Origin: Nocardioides sp. W7
GTDB taxonomy: Bacteria > Actinomycetota > Actinomycetes > Propionibacteriales > Nocardioidaceae
Assembly (NCBI RefSeq): GCF_022919075.1
Contig: NZ_CP095078.1
Location: 1,550,001 to 1,614,000 of the forward strand
Length of the DNA stretch: 64,000 nucleotides
Direction of reading: 5' to 3'
Made by a program: the position numbers and the translations under genes. Positions 1 to 9,676 of this stretch are shown in pieces. Within the stretch, counting starts at the first letter, position 1. Each line of letters begins with the position of its first letter. Below the pieces are notes generated by a model, which ran no database searches, had not been told where the DNA came from, and saw only the letters and a program-made list of their open reading frames with translations.

Positions 1-617
1 ACGCCCGCGCCTTCTCGGGCCTCAAGATCGCCGCGGTCGGCGATAAGACCGCCCAGTCGATCGCCGACTGGGGCCTGCGCGCCGACCTGGTGCCCTCGGG
101 CGAGCAGTCCGCGGCCGGCCTGCTGGCCGACTGGCCCGAGTACGACGAGGTCCTGGACCCGATCAACCGGGTCTTCCTGCCGCGGGCCGACATCGCCACC
201 GAGACGCTGGTGGCCGGCCTGATCGACCTCGGCTGGGAGTGCGACGACGTCACCGCCTACCGCACCGTCCGGGCCACGCCGCCGCCGGCGCCGACCCGCG
301 ACGCGATCAAGACCGGCAAGTTCGACGCGGTCGTGTTCACCTCGTCCTCGACGGTGCGCAACCTGGTCGGCATCGCCGGCAAGCCGCACCCGTCGACGAT
401 CATCGCGGTGATCGGTCCCGCCACCGCCAAGACCGCCGAGGAGCACGGCCTGCGGGTCGACGTGCTGGCCCCCAAGCCGGACGTCGACGAGCTGGTCGAC
501 GCCCTCGCCGACTTCGGGGCCGCTCGCCGGGCCGCGATGGTGGAGGCCGGCCAGGAGGTCACCCGACCGTCCGAGCGCAAGCCGTCGGGCCGGCGGAAGA
601 CCACCACCGCACGATGA
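1..617 (+). CDS. hemD: Uroporphyrinogen-III synthase, C-terminal part (5' end outside window)
   Basis: The gene is open from the window edge (first full codon at 3), so only about 204 C-terminal residues are visible. They match the HemD fold: a segment reading [13 protein letters not shown] followed about 15 residues later by [17 protein letters not shown], the usual two signature stretches. HemD closes hydroxymethylbilane into uroporphyrinogen III in the cytoplasm. In actinobacteria HemD is often the C-terminal half of a fusion with uroporphyrinogen-III methyltransferase; that cannot be judged here. The extreme C-terminus is a basic tail rich in R, K and T. The TGA stop at 615-617 overlaps the hemB ATG at 614, which indicates translational coupling in a heme operon. 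Confidence 0.93.
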   Translation, partial: ARAFSGLKIAAVGDKTAQSIADWGLRADLVPSGEQSAAGLLADWPEYDEVLDPINRVFLPRADIATETLVAGLIDLGWECDDVTAYRTVRATPPPAPTRDAIKTGKFDAVVFTSSSTVRNLVGIAGKPHPSTIIAVIGPATAKTAEEHGLRVDVLAPKPDVDELVDALADFGAARRAAMVEAGQEVTRPSERKPSGRRKTTTAR

Positions 618-1615
618 GCAGCTCGTCGCAGCCGCCGGTGGCCGGACCTGTCGTCCGGCCCCGGCGGCTGCGCACCACCCCGGCGCTGCGCCGGATGGTC
701 GCGGAGACCTCCCTCGAGGCGCGCCAGCTGGTGCTGCCGCTGTTCGTCCGCGAGGGCATCGACACCCCGGTCCCGATCTCCTCGATGCCGGGCGTCGTCC
801 AGCACACCCGGTCGTCCCTGCTCGCCGCGGTCGCCGAGGCCGCCGAGCTGGGCCTGGGCGGGGTGATGCTCTTCGGCATCCCCGCCGAGAAGGACGCCGT
901 CGGCTCCGGCGCGATCGACCCGGCCGGCATCCTCAACCTCGCGATCGCCGACGTGGTCGCCGAGGTGGGCGACGCGCTGACGGTGATGAGCGACCTGTGC
1001 CTCGACGAGTTCACCGACCACGGGCACTGCGGCGTACTCACCGCCGACGGCCGGGTCGACAACGACCGCACCCTCGAGGTGTACGCCGAGATGGCCCGCG
1101 TCCAGGCCCACGCGGGCGTCGACATGGTCGGACCCAGCGGCATGATGGACGGCCAGGTCTCGGTGATCCGGACCGCCCTCGACGGCGCCGGCCACACCGA
1201 CGTCTCGATCCTCGCCTACTCCGCGAAGTACGCCTCGGCCTTCTACGGCCCGTTCCGCGAGGCGGTCGACTCCTCGCTGCAGGGGGACCGCCGCACCTAC
1301 CAGCAGGACGGCGGCAACGCCGTCGAGGGGGTGCGCGAGGCCCTGCTCGACGTGGAGCAGGGCGCCGACCTGGTGATGGTGAAGCCGGCGCTCGCCTACC
1401 TCGACGTCGTTCGCCGGGTGCGCGACGCCGTCGACGTCCCGGTGGCGGCGTACAACATCTCCGGCGAGTACTCCATGCTCGAGGCCGCGGCGGCGCACGG
1501 TTGGATCGACCGCGAGCCGGCGATCCTCGAGACGCTCACCTCGATCCGGCGCGCGGGCGCCGACGTGGTGCTGACCTACTGGGCGGCCGAAGCCGCCCGG
1601 CTGCTCGCGCGCTGA
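614..1615 (+). CDS. hemB: Porphobilinogen synthase (delta-aminolevulinate dehydratase)
   Basis: This 333-residue protein condenses two 5-aminolevulinate molecules into porphobilinogen. Both Schiff-base lysines are present: K205 in [14 protein letters not shown] and K257 in [12 protein letters not shown]. The metal loop reads [15 protein letters not shown] (about residues 127-141), so two of the three cysteines of the classical zinc site are kept (C129, C139) and the middle one is Asp131. Length is normal for the family. The ATG overlaps the hemD stop as ATGA. The stop at 1613-1615 lies 4 nt from the end of the convergent transglycosylase gene, with no visible terminator between them. Confidence 0.98.
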   Translation: MSSSSQPPVAGPVVRPRRLRTTPALRRMVAETSLEARQLVLPLFVREGIDTPVPISSMPGVVQHTRSSLLAAVAEAAELGLGGVMLFGIPAEKDAVGSGAIDPAGILNLAIADVVAEVGDALTVMSDLCLDEFTDHGHCGVLTADGRVDNDRTLEVYAEMARVQAHAGVDMVGPSGMMDGQVSVIRTALDGAGHTDVSILAYSAKYASAFYGPFREAVDSSLQGDRRTYQQDGGNAVEGVREALLDVEQGADLVMVKPALAYLDVVRRVRDAVDVPVAAYNISGEYSMLEAAAAHGWIDREPAILETLTSIRRAGADVVLTYWAAEAARLLAR

Positions 1616-1619
1616 GCGC

Positions 1620-2846
1620 CTACCGGCCCATGTACTTGTCGACGCAGGCCTGAACTCGCGCCGGGTCGAGCAGGCCCAGCAGGTCGAGCTTGATCCCGAA
1701 GTCGAGCGCGCACTGGGCCAAGGCCTGGGTCTCGGTGAGGATCGCGTCCACCGGGGTCACGCCGGTCGCCGGCAACGTCGGGAGAACGACCGGCGGCAGC
1801 GTCGGCGGCTTCGTCGGCAGACCGCCGTTGCCGCCGGACCCACCGCCGGGACTCGGCGAGGTCGTGGGCGCGGTCGTCGGAGCGGCCGGCTTGGTGGGCG
1901 CGGGCTTGCCGCCACCGTCGCCTCCGGTGCCGCTGCCGGGCTTGGTCTCCTTGACGCCCCCCGAGCCCGGGCTCGGGGCCGGCGTCGACGGCGGGATGTA
2001 GGACGAGTCGGGCTGGATGTAGCCCGCGGCGGTGGTGCCGTTGGGGACCGAGGTGTACTCGCCGTCGAGGTAGGCGGTCATGATCGAGAGGACCAGGTCG
2101 ACGTAGGCGTCGCTGTTGTTGTAGCGGTAGACCGCGGCGCGCTGACCGGCCGTGGCGGCCAGGTCGTCCTCGCCCGAGCAGAGGTAGACCGCGGAGGCCA
2201 GGGCCGCGTCGTCGACGTCCTGCGGGTCACGTCGACCGTCACCATCGGCGTCCACGCCCACGACCGACCAGGTCGAGGGGATGAACTGCATCGGGCCGAC
2301 CGCGCGGTCCCACTGGACGTCGCTGTCGAACTGGCCGGCGTCCGTGTCGGCGATGGCCTGGGTCTTCCGGCTGCCGTCGAGGGCGATGCCGAAGATGCCG
2401 GGGCGGGCGGTGCCCTGGTCGTCGAGGGTGTTGCCGCCGTAGCGCCCGTGGTCGGACTCGACCCGGCCGATCGCGGCGACCAGCTGCCAGGTGAGGTTGC
2501 AGCTCTCGTCGGCGGCGTTGATGACCGTCTCGGCGCGCTGGTAGGCGGCCAGGGCCACGGACGGGATGCCTGCGGTGGAGGCGGTGGAGACCGCCTGGGC
2601 GGCCCCGCCGGCACCGATGCCGGGCGCAACGCCGTCGGGGGAGGAGACGCTGGCCGGAGCCTCGATCGCCTGGGTGGGCACGCTGGTGCCGTCGGGCAGA
2701 CCGGCGGGCACCTGGTCGGGGCTCTGGGTCGCGGTCGCCGAGCCGGCACCGACGCCGGCCAGGCTCACGGTCCAGGCCGCGGACAGCAGGGCGAGCGGCA
2801 CCAGGGCCGTCGCACGCTGTGCGCGTCCGAATCGCTGTGCGGACAT
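1620..2846 (-). CDS. Secreted lytic murein transglycosylase (SLT-like domain)
   Basis: This 408-residue exported protein probably cleaves peptidoglycan glycan strands outside the cell. After a Sec signal peptide (residues 1 to about 40, hydrophobic ALVPLALLSAAW core) and a low-complexity linker comes the transglycosylase domain at roughly residues 95-230: catalytic-type Glu in AAIGRVESDHGRYGG, then GPMQFIPSTW, the usual second motif. The C-terminal part (about 260-350) is Pro/Thr/Gly-rich, likely a wall-spanning linker, followed by a short helical tail. I chose the ATG at 2846 because a GGGAGAG Shine-Dalgarno lies just upstream; an in-frame ATG 10 codons earlier (2876) would displace the signal peptide. 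The gene is convergent with hemB and divergent from hemL. Confidence 0.9.
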   Translation of the reverse strand: MSAQRFGRAQRATALVPLALLSAAWTVSLAGVGAGSATATQSPDQVPAGLPDGTSVPTQAIEAPASVSSPDGVAPGIGAGGAAQAVSTASTAGIPSVALAAYQRAETVINAADESCNLTWQLVAAIGRVESDHGRYGGNTLDDQGTARPGIFGIALDGSRKTQAIADTDAGQFDSDVQWDRAVGPMQFIPSTWSVVGVDADGDGRRDPQDVDDAALASAVYLCSGEDDLAATAGQRAAVYRYNNSDAYVDLVLSIMTAYLDGEYTSVPNGTTAAGYIQPDSSYIPPSTPAPSPGSGGVKETKPGSGTGGDGGGKPAPTKPAAPTTAPTTSPSPGGGSGGNGGLPTKPPTLPPVVLPTLPATGVTPVDAILTETQALAQCALDFGIKLDLLGLLDPARVQACVDKYMGR

Positions 2847-3105
2847 TCGGTCTCTCCCGGTCTCCGAACGAAACATGTCTTCCCGAGCGTTCCCTCACGT
2901 CCGGGTGTGACGCTGCAACGAATCGTGTCACGGCGAGGTTACGCAGGAACACCATTCAGCTGAACCTTCCCCAGATCTTGAGTGGTCAGCGTCACGATGG
3001 TGCCCGGGAGGGCCCGGGGCGAAACGGGGGAGTTCGCAGTGGGCTGGGCCACGTCCGCGGCGTTCGACCGACGACCCGCACCGTGGGCGGGTTGGTCCGC
3101 TGGGC

Positions 3106-3111
3106 GACAAT
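3106..3111 (+). promoter_or_regulatory. Candidate -10 box (GACAAT), leaderless hemL
   Basis: GACAAT lies 6 nt before the hemL ATG, the spacing expected if transcription begins at or next to the A of the start codon. No Shine-Dalgarno is visible. The rest of the 271-bp gap between the divergent transglycosylase and hemL shows no other clear signal. Confidence 0.45.
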
Positions 3112-3117
3112 GAGTCG

Positions 3118-4455
3118 ATGTCTGCCGCGACCCGACCCACGCCTGCCTCCGAGGCGCTCTTCGCGCGCGCCCGCGCCGTGACCCCGGGCGGCGTGAACTC
3201 GCCCGTCCGGGCGTTCAACGCGGTCGGCGGGACTCCCCGCTTCATCCGCTCGGCCGCCGGCGCCTGGCTCACCGACGTCGACGGTCACGAGTACGTCGAC
3301 CTGATCTGCTCGTGGGGCCCGATGCTGCTCGGGCACGCCCACCCGGAGGTGCAGGCCGCGGTGCAGGCCGCGGTGGCGCGCGGCACGTCGTACGGCACCC
3401 CGACGGAGCCCGAGGTCGAGCTCGCCGAGGAGATCGTCGCCCGGACCCCGGTGGACCGGGTCCGCTTCGTCTCCTCCGGCACCGAGGCGACCATGTCGGC
3501 CATCCGGCTCGCGCGCGGCTTCACCGGCCGCGACGTGGTGGTGAAGTTCGCCGGCTGCTACCACGGCCACGTCGACGCGCTGCTCGCGTCGGCCGGCTCG
3601 GGCCTGGCGACCTTCGCGGTGCCCGGTACGCCGGGGGTGCCGACGTCCTCGACCGAGCTGACGCTGGTGCTGCCCTACAACGACCGGGCCGCCGTGGAGA
3701 AGGTGTTCGCCGAGCACGGCGACCGGATCGCCTGCCTGATCACCGAGGCCGCCCCCGGCAACATGGGCGTCGTCCCGCCGGAGCCCGGCTTCAACGCGTT
3801 CCTGGCCGAGACCTGCACCCGCCACGGCGCGCTGTTCGTGAGTGACGAGGTGATGACCGGTTTCCGGGCCTCGAAGCAGGGCCAGTGGGGTCTCGACGGG
3901 GCCGTCGAGGGCTGGCGGCCCGACCTGGTCACCTTCGGCAAGGTGATGGGCGGCGGCTTCCCGGCCGCGGCGTTCGGCGGCCGGGCCGACGTGATGGGCC
4001 GGCTCGCACCGGACGGGCCGGTCTACCAGGCCGGCACCCTGTCGGGGAACCCGATCGCCACCACCGCCGGGCTCGCCACCCTGCGGCTCGCGACCGACGA
4101 CGTCTACGCCCACATCGGCGCCGCCGGCGAGACCATCAAGGCGGCGGCGGCCGAGGCGCTGACGGCGGCCGGCGTACCCCATGTCATCCAGGCGAGCGGC
4201 ACCATGTTCTCGGTGTTCCTCACCGAAGGTCCGGTCCGCGACTTCGCGGACGCCTCGCGCACCAGCACGCCGGCGTACGCCGCCTTCTTCCACGCCATGC
4301 TCGACGCCGGTGTCTACCTGCCGCCGTCGGCGTACGAGGCGTGGTTCCTCTCCAGTGCCCACGATGACCGAGCGGTGCAGACGGTCCTGGACGCCCTGCC
4401 CGGCGCCGCCCGGGCCGCGGCCACCGCACTCGACGAGACGGAGCCCGAAGGATGA
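3118..4455 (+). CDS. hemL: Glutamate-1-semialdehyde 2,1-aminomutase
   Basis: This 445-residue PLP enzyme converts glutamate-1-semialdehyde to 5-aminolevulinate, the substrate of HemB. Family marks are the N-terminal [12 protein letters not shown], the GTEATM phosphate-binding stretch at 121-126, the SDEVMTGFR region near 242-250 and the PLP-binding lysine K275 in [11 protein letters not shown]. Length is typical. The start codon has no Shine-Dalgarno but a GACAAT box 6 nt upstream, so it is probably leaderless. It is followed by a phosphatase gene whose ATG overlaps the hemL stop (ATGA at 4452-4455). Confidence 0.97.
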   Translation: MSAATRPTPASEALFARARAVTPGGVNSPVRAFNAVGGTPRFIRSAAGAWLTDVDGHEYVDLICSWGPMLLGHAHPEVQAAVQAAVARGTSYGTPTEPEVELAEEIVARTPVDRVRFVSSGTEATMSAIRLARGFTGRDVVVKFAGCYHGHVDALLASAGSGLATFAVPGTPGVPTSSTELTLVLPYNDRAAVEKVFAEHGDRIACLITEAAPGNMGVVPPEPGFNAFLAETCTRHGALFVSDEVMTGFRASKQGQWGLDGAVEGWRPDLVTFGKVMGGGFPAAAFGGRADVMGRLAPDGPVYQAGTLSGNPIATTAGLATLRLATDDVYAHIGAAGETIKAAAAEALTAAGVPHVIQASGTMFSVFLTEGPVRDFADASRTSTPAYAAFFHAMLDAGVYLPPSAYEAWFLSSAHDDRAVQTVLDALPGAARAAATALDETEPEG

Positions 4456-5135
4456 GCGCCACCCCCGACACCATCGTCCACCTGCTGCGCCACGGCGAGG
4501 TGCACAACCCGCAGGGCGTGCTGTACGGCCGCCGCGACGGCTTCCACCTCTCCGCCCTCGGCAACCGGATGGCCCAGCGGATCGCCGAGTCGATCGGCGA
4601 CCGCGACATCACCCACCTGGTGGCCTCGCCGCTCGAGCGGGCCCAGGAGACCGCCCGCCCGCTGGCGGCGGCCCGCGAGCTGGAGATCGTCACCGACGAG
4701 CGGGTCATCGAGTCGACGACGGTGTTCGAGGGGCTCAGCTTCGGCGAGGGCGCGATGACCCTGGTCAAGCGGCCGAAGCTGTGGCGGCACCTGCGCAACC
4801 CGATCACCCCGTCCTGGGGCGAGCCCTACAAGGAGATCGCGGCGCGGATGATGGCCGCGGTCGAGGACGCCCGGGTCGCCGCCGCCGGCCACGAGGCCGT
4901 GATCGTCTCCCACCAGCTGCCGATCTGGACGACTCGGCTGCACGTCGAGAAGCGCTCGTTCCTGCACGACCCGCGCAGCAGGCAGTGCACCCTGTGCTCG
5001 CTCACCTCGCTGCACTTCGTCGGTGACCGGCTCGCCCAGGTCTCCTACTCCGAGCCGGCCGGCGACCTGATCCCGGTGGGCGACCGCAAGGCCCCGTTCT
5101 CGGCCGGTGGCGCACCCGAGGACAACCGGCCCTGA
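4452..5135 (+). CDS. Histidine phosphatase family protein (phosphoglycerate mutase-like)
   Basis: This 227-residue protein carries the catalytic RHGE motif at residues 13-16 ([11 protein letters not shown]) and the second conserved histidine in [10 protein letters not shown], the hallmarks of the branch-1 histidine phosphatases. The substrate cannot be told from sequence; the gene is too divergent to call phosphoglycerate mutase itself. It overlaps hemL by ATGA and is followed within 20 nt by the cytochrome c maturation genes, so it is co-transcribed with both groups. A role in heme or cytochrome biogenesis is only suggested by position. Confidence 0.9.
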   Translation: MSATPDTIVHLLRHGEVHNPQGVLYGRRDGFHLSALGNRMAQRIAESIGDRDITHLVASPLERAQETARPLAAARELEIVTDERVIESTTVFEGLSFGEGAMTLVKRPKLWRHLRNPITPSWGEPYKEIAARMMAAVEDARVAAAGHEAVIVSHQLPIWTTRLHVEKRSFLHDPRSRQCTLCSLTSLHFVGDRLAQVSYSEPAGDLIPVGDRKAPFSAGGAPEDNRP

Positions 5136-5151
5136 ATGGACCCGCACTGAC

Positions 5152-5724
5152 ATGACGCGACGCCCGCTCGCAGGCGCCCTGCTGGGCTGCCTGCTGCTCC
5201 TCACCTCGGCCTGCACCGACAGCGAGGGCACCAACGACGGCGGCTACATCGAGGGCGACAGCCAGATCGCCCAGATCGGCGCCGACCAGCGCAAGGAGGC
5301 CGTCGAGCTCTCCGGAGAGACCCTCGACGGCGAGCAGCTCGACGTGGCCGACTACCGAGGCCGGGTCGTCGTCGTGAACGTCTGGTGGTCGGGCTGTCCG
5401 CCGTGCCGCACCGAGATGCCGATGCTGGTCGAGGCCGAGCAGGAGCTCGCCGAGCAGGACGTCGCCTTCGTCGGCGTGAACATCCGCGACTCCAGCCGGG
5501 ACAACGGACTGGCCTTCGAGCGCGGCCTCGGGGTCGAGTACCCCTCGATCTTCGCGCCGGGCGGCGAGGCGCTGCTGAGTCTGGCCGGGATCAACCCCCG
5601 CACCATCCCGACGACCGTGGTCCTCGACCGGGAGGGCCAGATCGCCGCGGTCATCTCGGGTCCGATCCCGGGGAAGGTCACTTTCACCGATGTCGTCGAG
5701 GAGATCGCGGCCGAGGGCGCCTGA
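5152..5724 (+). CDS. resA: Thioredoxin-like lipoprotein of cytochrome c maturation (ResA/TlpA type)
   Basis: This 190-residue lipoprotein begins with a signal peptide ending in the lipobox LTSAC (acylated Cys21) and contains a TlpA/ResA thioredoxin domain with active site WWSGCPPC (C82, C85) plus the cis-Pro region NPRTIPTTVVLD. In system II cytochrome c biogenesis such proteins reduce apocytochrome CXXCH thiols on the outer face of the membrane. The next three genes are CcdA, ResB and CcsB homologues, which supports this role. I place the start at ATG 5152, which puts the signal peptide at the N-terminus; an upstream in-frame start (5107) would overlap the phosphatase gene. No strong ribosome binding site decides this. 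Confidence 0.88.
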   Translation: MTRRPLAGALLGCLLLLTSACTDSEGTNDGGYIEGDSQIAQIGADQRKEAVELSGETLDGEQLDVADYRGRVVVVNVWWSGCPPCRTEMPMLVEAEQELAEQDVAFVGVNIRDSSRDNGLAFERGLGVEYPSIFAPGGEALLSLAGINPRTIPTTVVLDREGQIAAVISGPIPGKVTFTDVVEEIAAEGA

Positions 5725-5727
5725 GCG

Positions 5728-6483
5728 ATGACGGACTGGTTGAGAGAGACGGCGGGATCCGGCTCGCTGGTGCTGGCGGTGCCGGTGGCGGTGCTGGCCG
5801 GGCTGGTGTCGTTCTTCTCGCCGTGCGTCATCCCGCTGCTGCCGGCGTACTTCTCCTATGCCACGGGGCTCTCCGGCGCCGACCTGGCCGCCGGCAACGT
5901 CAAGCGCGGCCGGATGGTCGCCGGCTCGGTGCTGTTCGTGCTCGGGTTCAGCGTCGTGTTCGTGCTGCTCGGGGTGGCCACCGGCTCGGTGGCCACCTGG
6001 CTGATCGTCAACACCGAGACCCTCAACCTGGTCCTCGGCATCATCGCGATCGCGATGGGCGTCGTGTTCGTCGGGCTCGTGCCGCTGCTCCAGCGCGACG
6101 TCCGCTTCCACCAGGTGCCTGCCGTCGGCCTGGCCGCGGCGCCGGTCCTCGGCTTCCTCTTCGGCCTGGGCTGGCAGCCCTGCATCGGCCCGACGCTGGG
6201 CGCGATCCTGACCCTGGGGTACGCCGAGGGCACGGCCGCCCGCAGCGGCCTGCTGCTGGCCTTCTACTCGCTGGGACTCGGCATCCCGTTCATCCTGGCC
6301 GGCCTGTTCTGGCAGCGGGCGCTCGGAGCGTTCGGCTTCATCCGCCGGCACCAGCAGTGGGTCACCCGCGCCGGCGGGCTGATGCTGGTCGTGGTCGGCG
6401 TCCTGCTCGTCACCGGCTGGTGGGACCACGCCGTGCAGTGGCTGCAGCTGAACCTGGTCAGCGACTTCGAGGTGAGTGTGTGA
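5728..6483 (+). CDS. ccdA: CcdA-type thiol-disulfide transport protein
   Basis: This 251-residue integral membrane protein carries reducing equivalents from cytoplasmic thioredoxin across the membrane to the ResA-like lipoprotein. The two conserved Pro-flanked cysteines of the DsbD transmembrane domain are at C33 (FFSPCVIPLLPAYF) and C152 (GWQPCIGPTLG), each at the start of a membrane segment; about six hydrophobic segments are visible. Its start is 3 nt after the previous stop, and its stop overlaps the next GTG (GTGA at 6480-6483). Confidence 0.94.
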   Translation: MTDWLRETAGSGSLVLAVPVAVLAGLVSFFSPCVIPLLPAYFSYATGLSGADLAAGNVKRGRMVAGSVLFVLGFSVVFVLLGVATGSVATWLIVNTETLNLVLGIIAIAMGVVFVGLVPLLQRDVRFHQVPAVGLAAAPVLGFLFGLGWQPCIGPTLGAILTLGYAEGTAARSGLLLAFYSLGLGIPFILAGLFWQRALGAFGFIRRHQQWVTRAGGLMLVVVGVLLVTGWWDHAVQWLQLNLVSDFEVSV

Positions 6484-8108
6484 GCGAGACCCCCGCCGCC
6501 GACCGCAAGGCCGGCGAGCTGACCCCCCGCGAGCTGCTGCGGTGGACGTGGCGCCAGCTGACCTCGATGCGCACCGCGCTGATCCTGCTGCTGCTGCTCG
6601 CCCTGTCCGCCGTACCCGGCTCGATCATCCCGCAGGAGGGCGTCGACTCCCTCAAGACCACCCAGTGGCAGGAGGCGCACCCCGACCTGACGCCGGTCTA
6701 CGACCGGCTCGGGCTCTTCGACGTCTACGACTCGCCCTGGTTCGCGGCCATCTACGTGCTGCTGATGATCTCGCTCATCGGCTGCATCATCCCCCGCACG
6801 TTCGTCTACCTCCGGGCGATCAAGGCCCCGCCGCCCCGCGCGCCCCGCAACCTGGGCCGGCTGCCCGACCACGCGTCGTACCGCACCGACGAGGACGTCG
6901 ACGCCGTGCTCGCCCGGGCCCGGGAGGTCCTGAAGGGTCGCCGCTACCGGGTCCGTCCCGCCGACCTGGACGGTGCCGACGACGCCGCGGTCAGCAGCGA
7001 GCGCGGCTACCTCCGCGAGGTGGGCAACCTGATCTTCCACCTGTCGGTGATCGTGGTCCTGGTCGGCTTCGTCGTCGGCGGGATGTTCGGCTACAAGGGC
7101 GGCGTGCTGCTCCAGGTCGGCAACGGCTTCTCGAACACGCTCACCCAGTACGACGACTTCGTGCCCGGCGATCTCTTCGACGCCGCGGACATGGAGCCGT
7201 TCTGCTTCACCATCGACGACTTCGACGTCGAGTGGCTGACCTCCGGGCCGCGGGCCGGGATGTCGCAGGGCTTCAGCGCCGACACCCGCTACCGCGAGGA
7301 CTGCGCCGGCGCCGACGCGAGCGAGGAGAAGCGGTACGACCTGCGGGTCAACCACCCGCTCGCCATCGGCGACACCGAGGTGTTCCTGATCGGGCACGGC
7401 TACGCGCCCGTCGTCACGGTCCGTGACGGCAACGGGGACGTCGCCTACAGCGGGCCCACGATCTTCCTGCCGCAGGACCAGACGCTGTTCTCCTTCGGTG
7501 TGGTGAAGGCCCCGGACGCGAAGCCCGCCCAGATCGCGCTCGAGGGGGTCTTCTTCCCGACGTTCATCAACACCGACGGCGAGCTGGCGAACCTGATGGG
7601 TGAGCTGAACAACCCGCTGCTGTCGCTGAGCGTCTACACCGGCGACCTGGGCATGGACGACGGCACCCCCCAGTCGGTCTACATCCTGCAGAAGGAGAAG
7701 ACCGAGCAGGTGCTGAACGACGAGGGCAAGCCGCTGCGGCTCGACCTGCAGGAGGGCGACACTGTCGAGCTCCCGGACGGGCTCGGCAGCGTCACCTTCG
7801 AGGGGATCCAGGAGTGGAACCGGCTGCAGATCAGCAAGACCCCTGGCAAGCTGGTCGCCCTCTCCGGCGTCGTGCTCGCCCTGTTGGGCCTGCTGGGCTC
7901 GCTGTTCATCCGCCCGCGTCGCCTCTGGGTTCGTGCCCGCGTGGTCGACGGGGTGACACTGGTCGAGGTGGCCGCCCTGGACCGCTCCGGTGGCGGCGAC
8001 GTCACCTCCGAGATCGACGAGGTGGTCGCCGCGCTGCGCGGTGATGTGCCGCCGACCGTGCCGTCTGACGTACCGCCCGCCGTACCGCCCGCCAAGGAGG
8101 AACCGTGA
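6480..8108 (+). CDS. resB: Cytochrome c biogenesis protein ResB
   Basis: This 542-residue protein is the ResB/CcsB1 half of the system II heme-handling complex. It has an N-terminal membrane pair (ALILLLLLALSAVPGSIIPQEG and IYVLLMISLIGCIIP), a third segment near IFHLSVIVVLVGFVVGG, a large external domain and a final membrane segment (VVLALLGLLGSLFI) before a cytoplasmic tail. The tail ends in a Pro/Val-rich repeat (V-PPA-VP). The GTG at 6480 is chosen over longer in-frame readings because the preceding sequence codes CcdA in another frame; AGGTGA just upstream is a plausible ribosome site. It overlaps both neighbours by 4 nt. Confidence 0.95.
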   Translation: MSETPAADRKAGELTPRELLRWTWRQLTSMRTALILLLLLALSAVPGSIIPQEGVDSLKTTQWQEAHPDLTPVYDRLGLFDVYDSPWFAAIYVLLMISLIGCIIPRTFVYLRAIKAPPPRAPRNLGRLPDHASYRTDEDVDAVLARAREVLKGRRYRVRPADLDGADDAAVSSERGYLREVGNLIFHLSVIVVLVGFVVGGMFGYKGGVLLQVGNGFSNTLTQYDDFVPGDLFDAADMEPFCFTIDDFDVEWLTSGPRAGMSQGFSADTRYREDCAGADASEEKRYDLRVNHPLAIGDTEVFLIGHGYAPVVTVRDGNGDVAYSGPTIFLPQDQTLFSFGVVKAPDAKPAQIALEGVFFPTFINTDGELANLMGELNNPLLSLSVYTGDLGMDDGTPQSVYILQKEKTEQVLNDEGKPLRLDLQEGDTVELPDGLGSVTFEGIQEWNRLQISKTPGKLVALSGVVLALLGLLGSLFIRPRRLWVRARVVDGVTLVEVAALDRSGGGDVTSEIDEVVAALRGDVPPTVPSDVPPAVPPAKEEP

Positions 8109-9127
8109 CCGACGCTTCGTGGGAGACCCTGAGCAACCAGGCCGTCGCGGTCTGTGGGGTCGTCTACTTCCTCGCCCTGCTCAGCCACCTGGTGGAGTGG
8201 TCGGCGCTGCGCAAGCTGCCGGTCTCCGTCGGGTCCATCTCGGTCGCCCCCGGGAGGGGCGGCTCGGGCGCCGTCGCGGTCGCCGAGGGCGGGCCGAGTG
8301 GAGCGGACGGAGCGGACGTCGACGAGGCCGTCGAGCGGCGTACCAACCTGTTCGGACGCCTCGGCCTGCTGCTCACGATCATCGCGGTCGCCGTGCACCT
8401 AGTCGCCCTGGTCGGCCGGGGCATGGCCGCGGAGCCGAACCGGGTGCCGTGGGGCAACATGTACGAGTTCACCCTCTCCGGCACGTTCTTCATCGGGGCC
8501 ACCTACCTCGTCCTGTACCGCCGGTTCTCGCTCGCCTGGATGGCGCCGATCGTCACCGGCGTCGTGCTGACGCTGCTGATGGTCGACGTGATCTGGCTGC
8601 ACGAGGAGGTCGCCCCGCTCACCGAGGCGCTGAACTCCCCGTGGCTGGTCATCCACGTCGTGTCCGCGGTGATCGCGACCGGCGCCTTCACCCTCGGCGG
8701 CATCGCGTCCGCGCTGTTCCTGCTCAAGGAGCGCGCCGAGCGGCGCGGCAGGTCCGGAAGCTACCTCGCCCGCGTGCCGGCCACGGCCACCCTCGACCGG
8801 GTGGCGTACCGGATCAACGCCTTCGCCTTCCCCGTGTGGACCTTCGCCGTCCTCATCACCGGTCCGATCTGGGCTCACCAGGCGTGGGCGTCGTACTGGA
8901 ACTGGGACCCGAAGGAGGTCTGGGCGTTCATCACCTGGGTCGTCTACGCGGGCTACCTGCACGCCCGGGCGACCGCCGGCTGGAAGGGCCGCAACGCCGC
9001 GATCCTCGCGCTCGTCGGCATGGCGACGCTCTGGTTCAGCTTCATCGGCGTGAACTTCTTCGTCTCCAGCCAGCACTCGTACGCCGAGGGACTCGGCGAG
9101 AGCACGATCGTCTCGACGCGGCTCTAG
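8105..9127 (+). CDS. ccsB: Cytochrome c biogenesis protein CcsB/CcsA (WWD heme-handling protein)
   Basis: This 340-residue membrane protein is the synthetase partner of ResB and holds heme for ligation to cytochrome c. The tryptophan-rich WWD motif is clear near residues 262-275 (WASYWNWDPKEVWAF), with the flanking WGNMYEF segment near 117 and a C-terminal GVNFFV stretch, all typical of CcsA. The GTG start at 8105 follows AAGGAGG with good spacing and overlaps the resB stop. Its 3' end overlaps the convergent kinase-like gene by 4 nt (9124-9127). Confidence 0.96.
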   Translation: MTDASWETLSNQAVAVCGVVYFLALLSHLVEWSALRKLPVSVGSISVAPGRGGSGAVAVAEGGPSGADGADVDEAVERRTNLFGRLGLLLTIIAVAVHLVALVGRGMAAEPNRVPWGNMYEFTLSGTFFIGATYLVLYRRFSLAWMAPIVTGVVLTLLMVDVIWLHEEVAPLTEALNSPWLVIHVVSAVIATGAFTLGGIASALFLLKERAERRGRSGSYLARVPATATLDRVAYRINAFAFPVWTFAVLITGPIWAHQAWASYWNWDPKEVWAFITWVVYAGYLHARATAGWKGRNAAILALVGMATLWFSFIGVNFFVSSQHSYAEGLGESTIVSTRL

Positions 9128-9675
9128 AGACTGCGGAGCAGCGCCTCGTACGTCGCGTCCGGGTCACCCTCGCGGCTGGGGACGACGACCGCCCCCGGGC
9201 GATCGTCGACGAGGCCCCGCAGCGCACGGTGATAGCGGCGCAGCGTGTCGTCGCCGCCCTGCGCGGCCACGATCGCGCGAACCTGCTCGTGCCACGGGTC
9301 GGGCGTGTCCGTGCCGCGCCGGTGGAAGCGCGCGACGGCGGCGTCAGGTCCGTCCTCGTCGAGGAGGACGCGTTCGACGAACGCGGCCCCGGCACGGCTC
9401 GCCACTGCCTCGAAGCGGGCCAGCTCCGCCGGGTCCACGAGCATCTGGGGGAGGACCACGTCGCAGCCCGCACGTAGGTGCGCCTCGATTATCGCCAACG
9501 CGACCGGCCGGATCGCCGCACCGGCCGCGGCGAAGTCGTCCGACCATCCGCCGATGAGGGTGCGCAACACGTCGATGTCGCAGCTCAGGACGCCGGGGTG
9601 CTCGTCGGCGTACCGCCTGGCGAGGGTGGACTTGCCGATCCCTGGTGGTCCGTTGAGGTGCAGGAGACGGGGCAC
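9124..9675 (-). CDS. P-loop ATPase/kinase-like protein (AAA_33-type)
   Basis: This 183-residue soluble protein begins with a textbook Walker A, LNGPPGIGKST (residues 7-17), and has the size and layout of small P-loop kinases (gluconate kinase, AAA_33 group), including a C-terminal LRRYHRALRGLVDDRPGAVVV stretch typical of zeta-toxin/AAA_33 proteins. The substrate is not identifiable. It is the last gene of a short minus-strand pair with the membrane protein upstream (2-nt gap) and ends inside the convergent ccsB stop. Confidence 0.75.
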   Translation of the reverse strand: MPRLLHLNGPPGIGKSTLARRYADEHPGVLSCDIDVLRTLIGGWSDDFAAAGAAIRPVALAIIEAHLRAGCDVVLPQMLVDPAELARFEAVASRAGAAFVERVLLDEDGPDAAVARFHRRGTDTPDPWHEQVRAIVAAQGGDDTLRRYHRALRGLVDDRPGAVVVPSREGDPDATYEALLRSL

Positions 9676-9676
9676 G

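Noticed and set aside
1620..1800. LPATG string near the C-terminus of the lytic transglycosylase as a sortase signal
   Set aside because: It is followed by about 50 residues without a membrane helix and positive tail (DAILTETQALAQCALDFG...), so it does not form a sortase signal.
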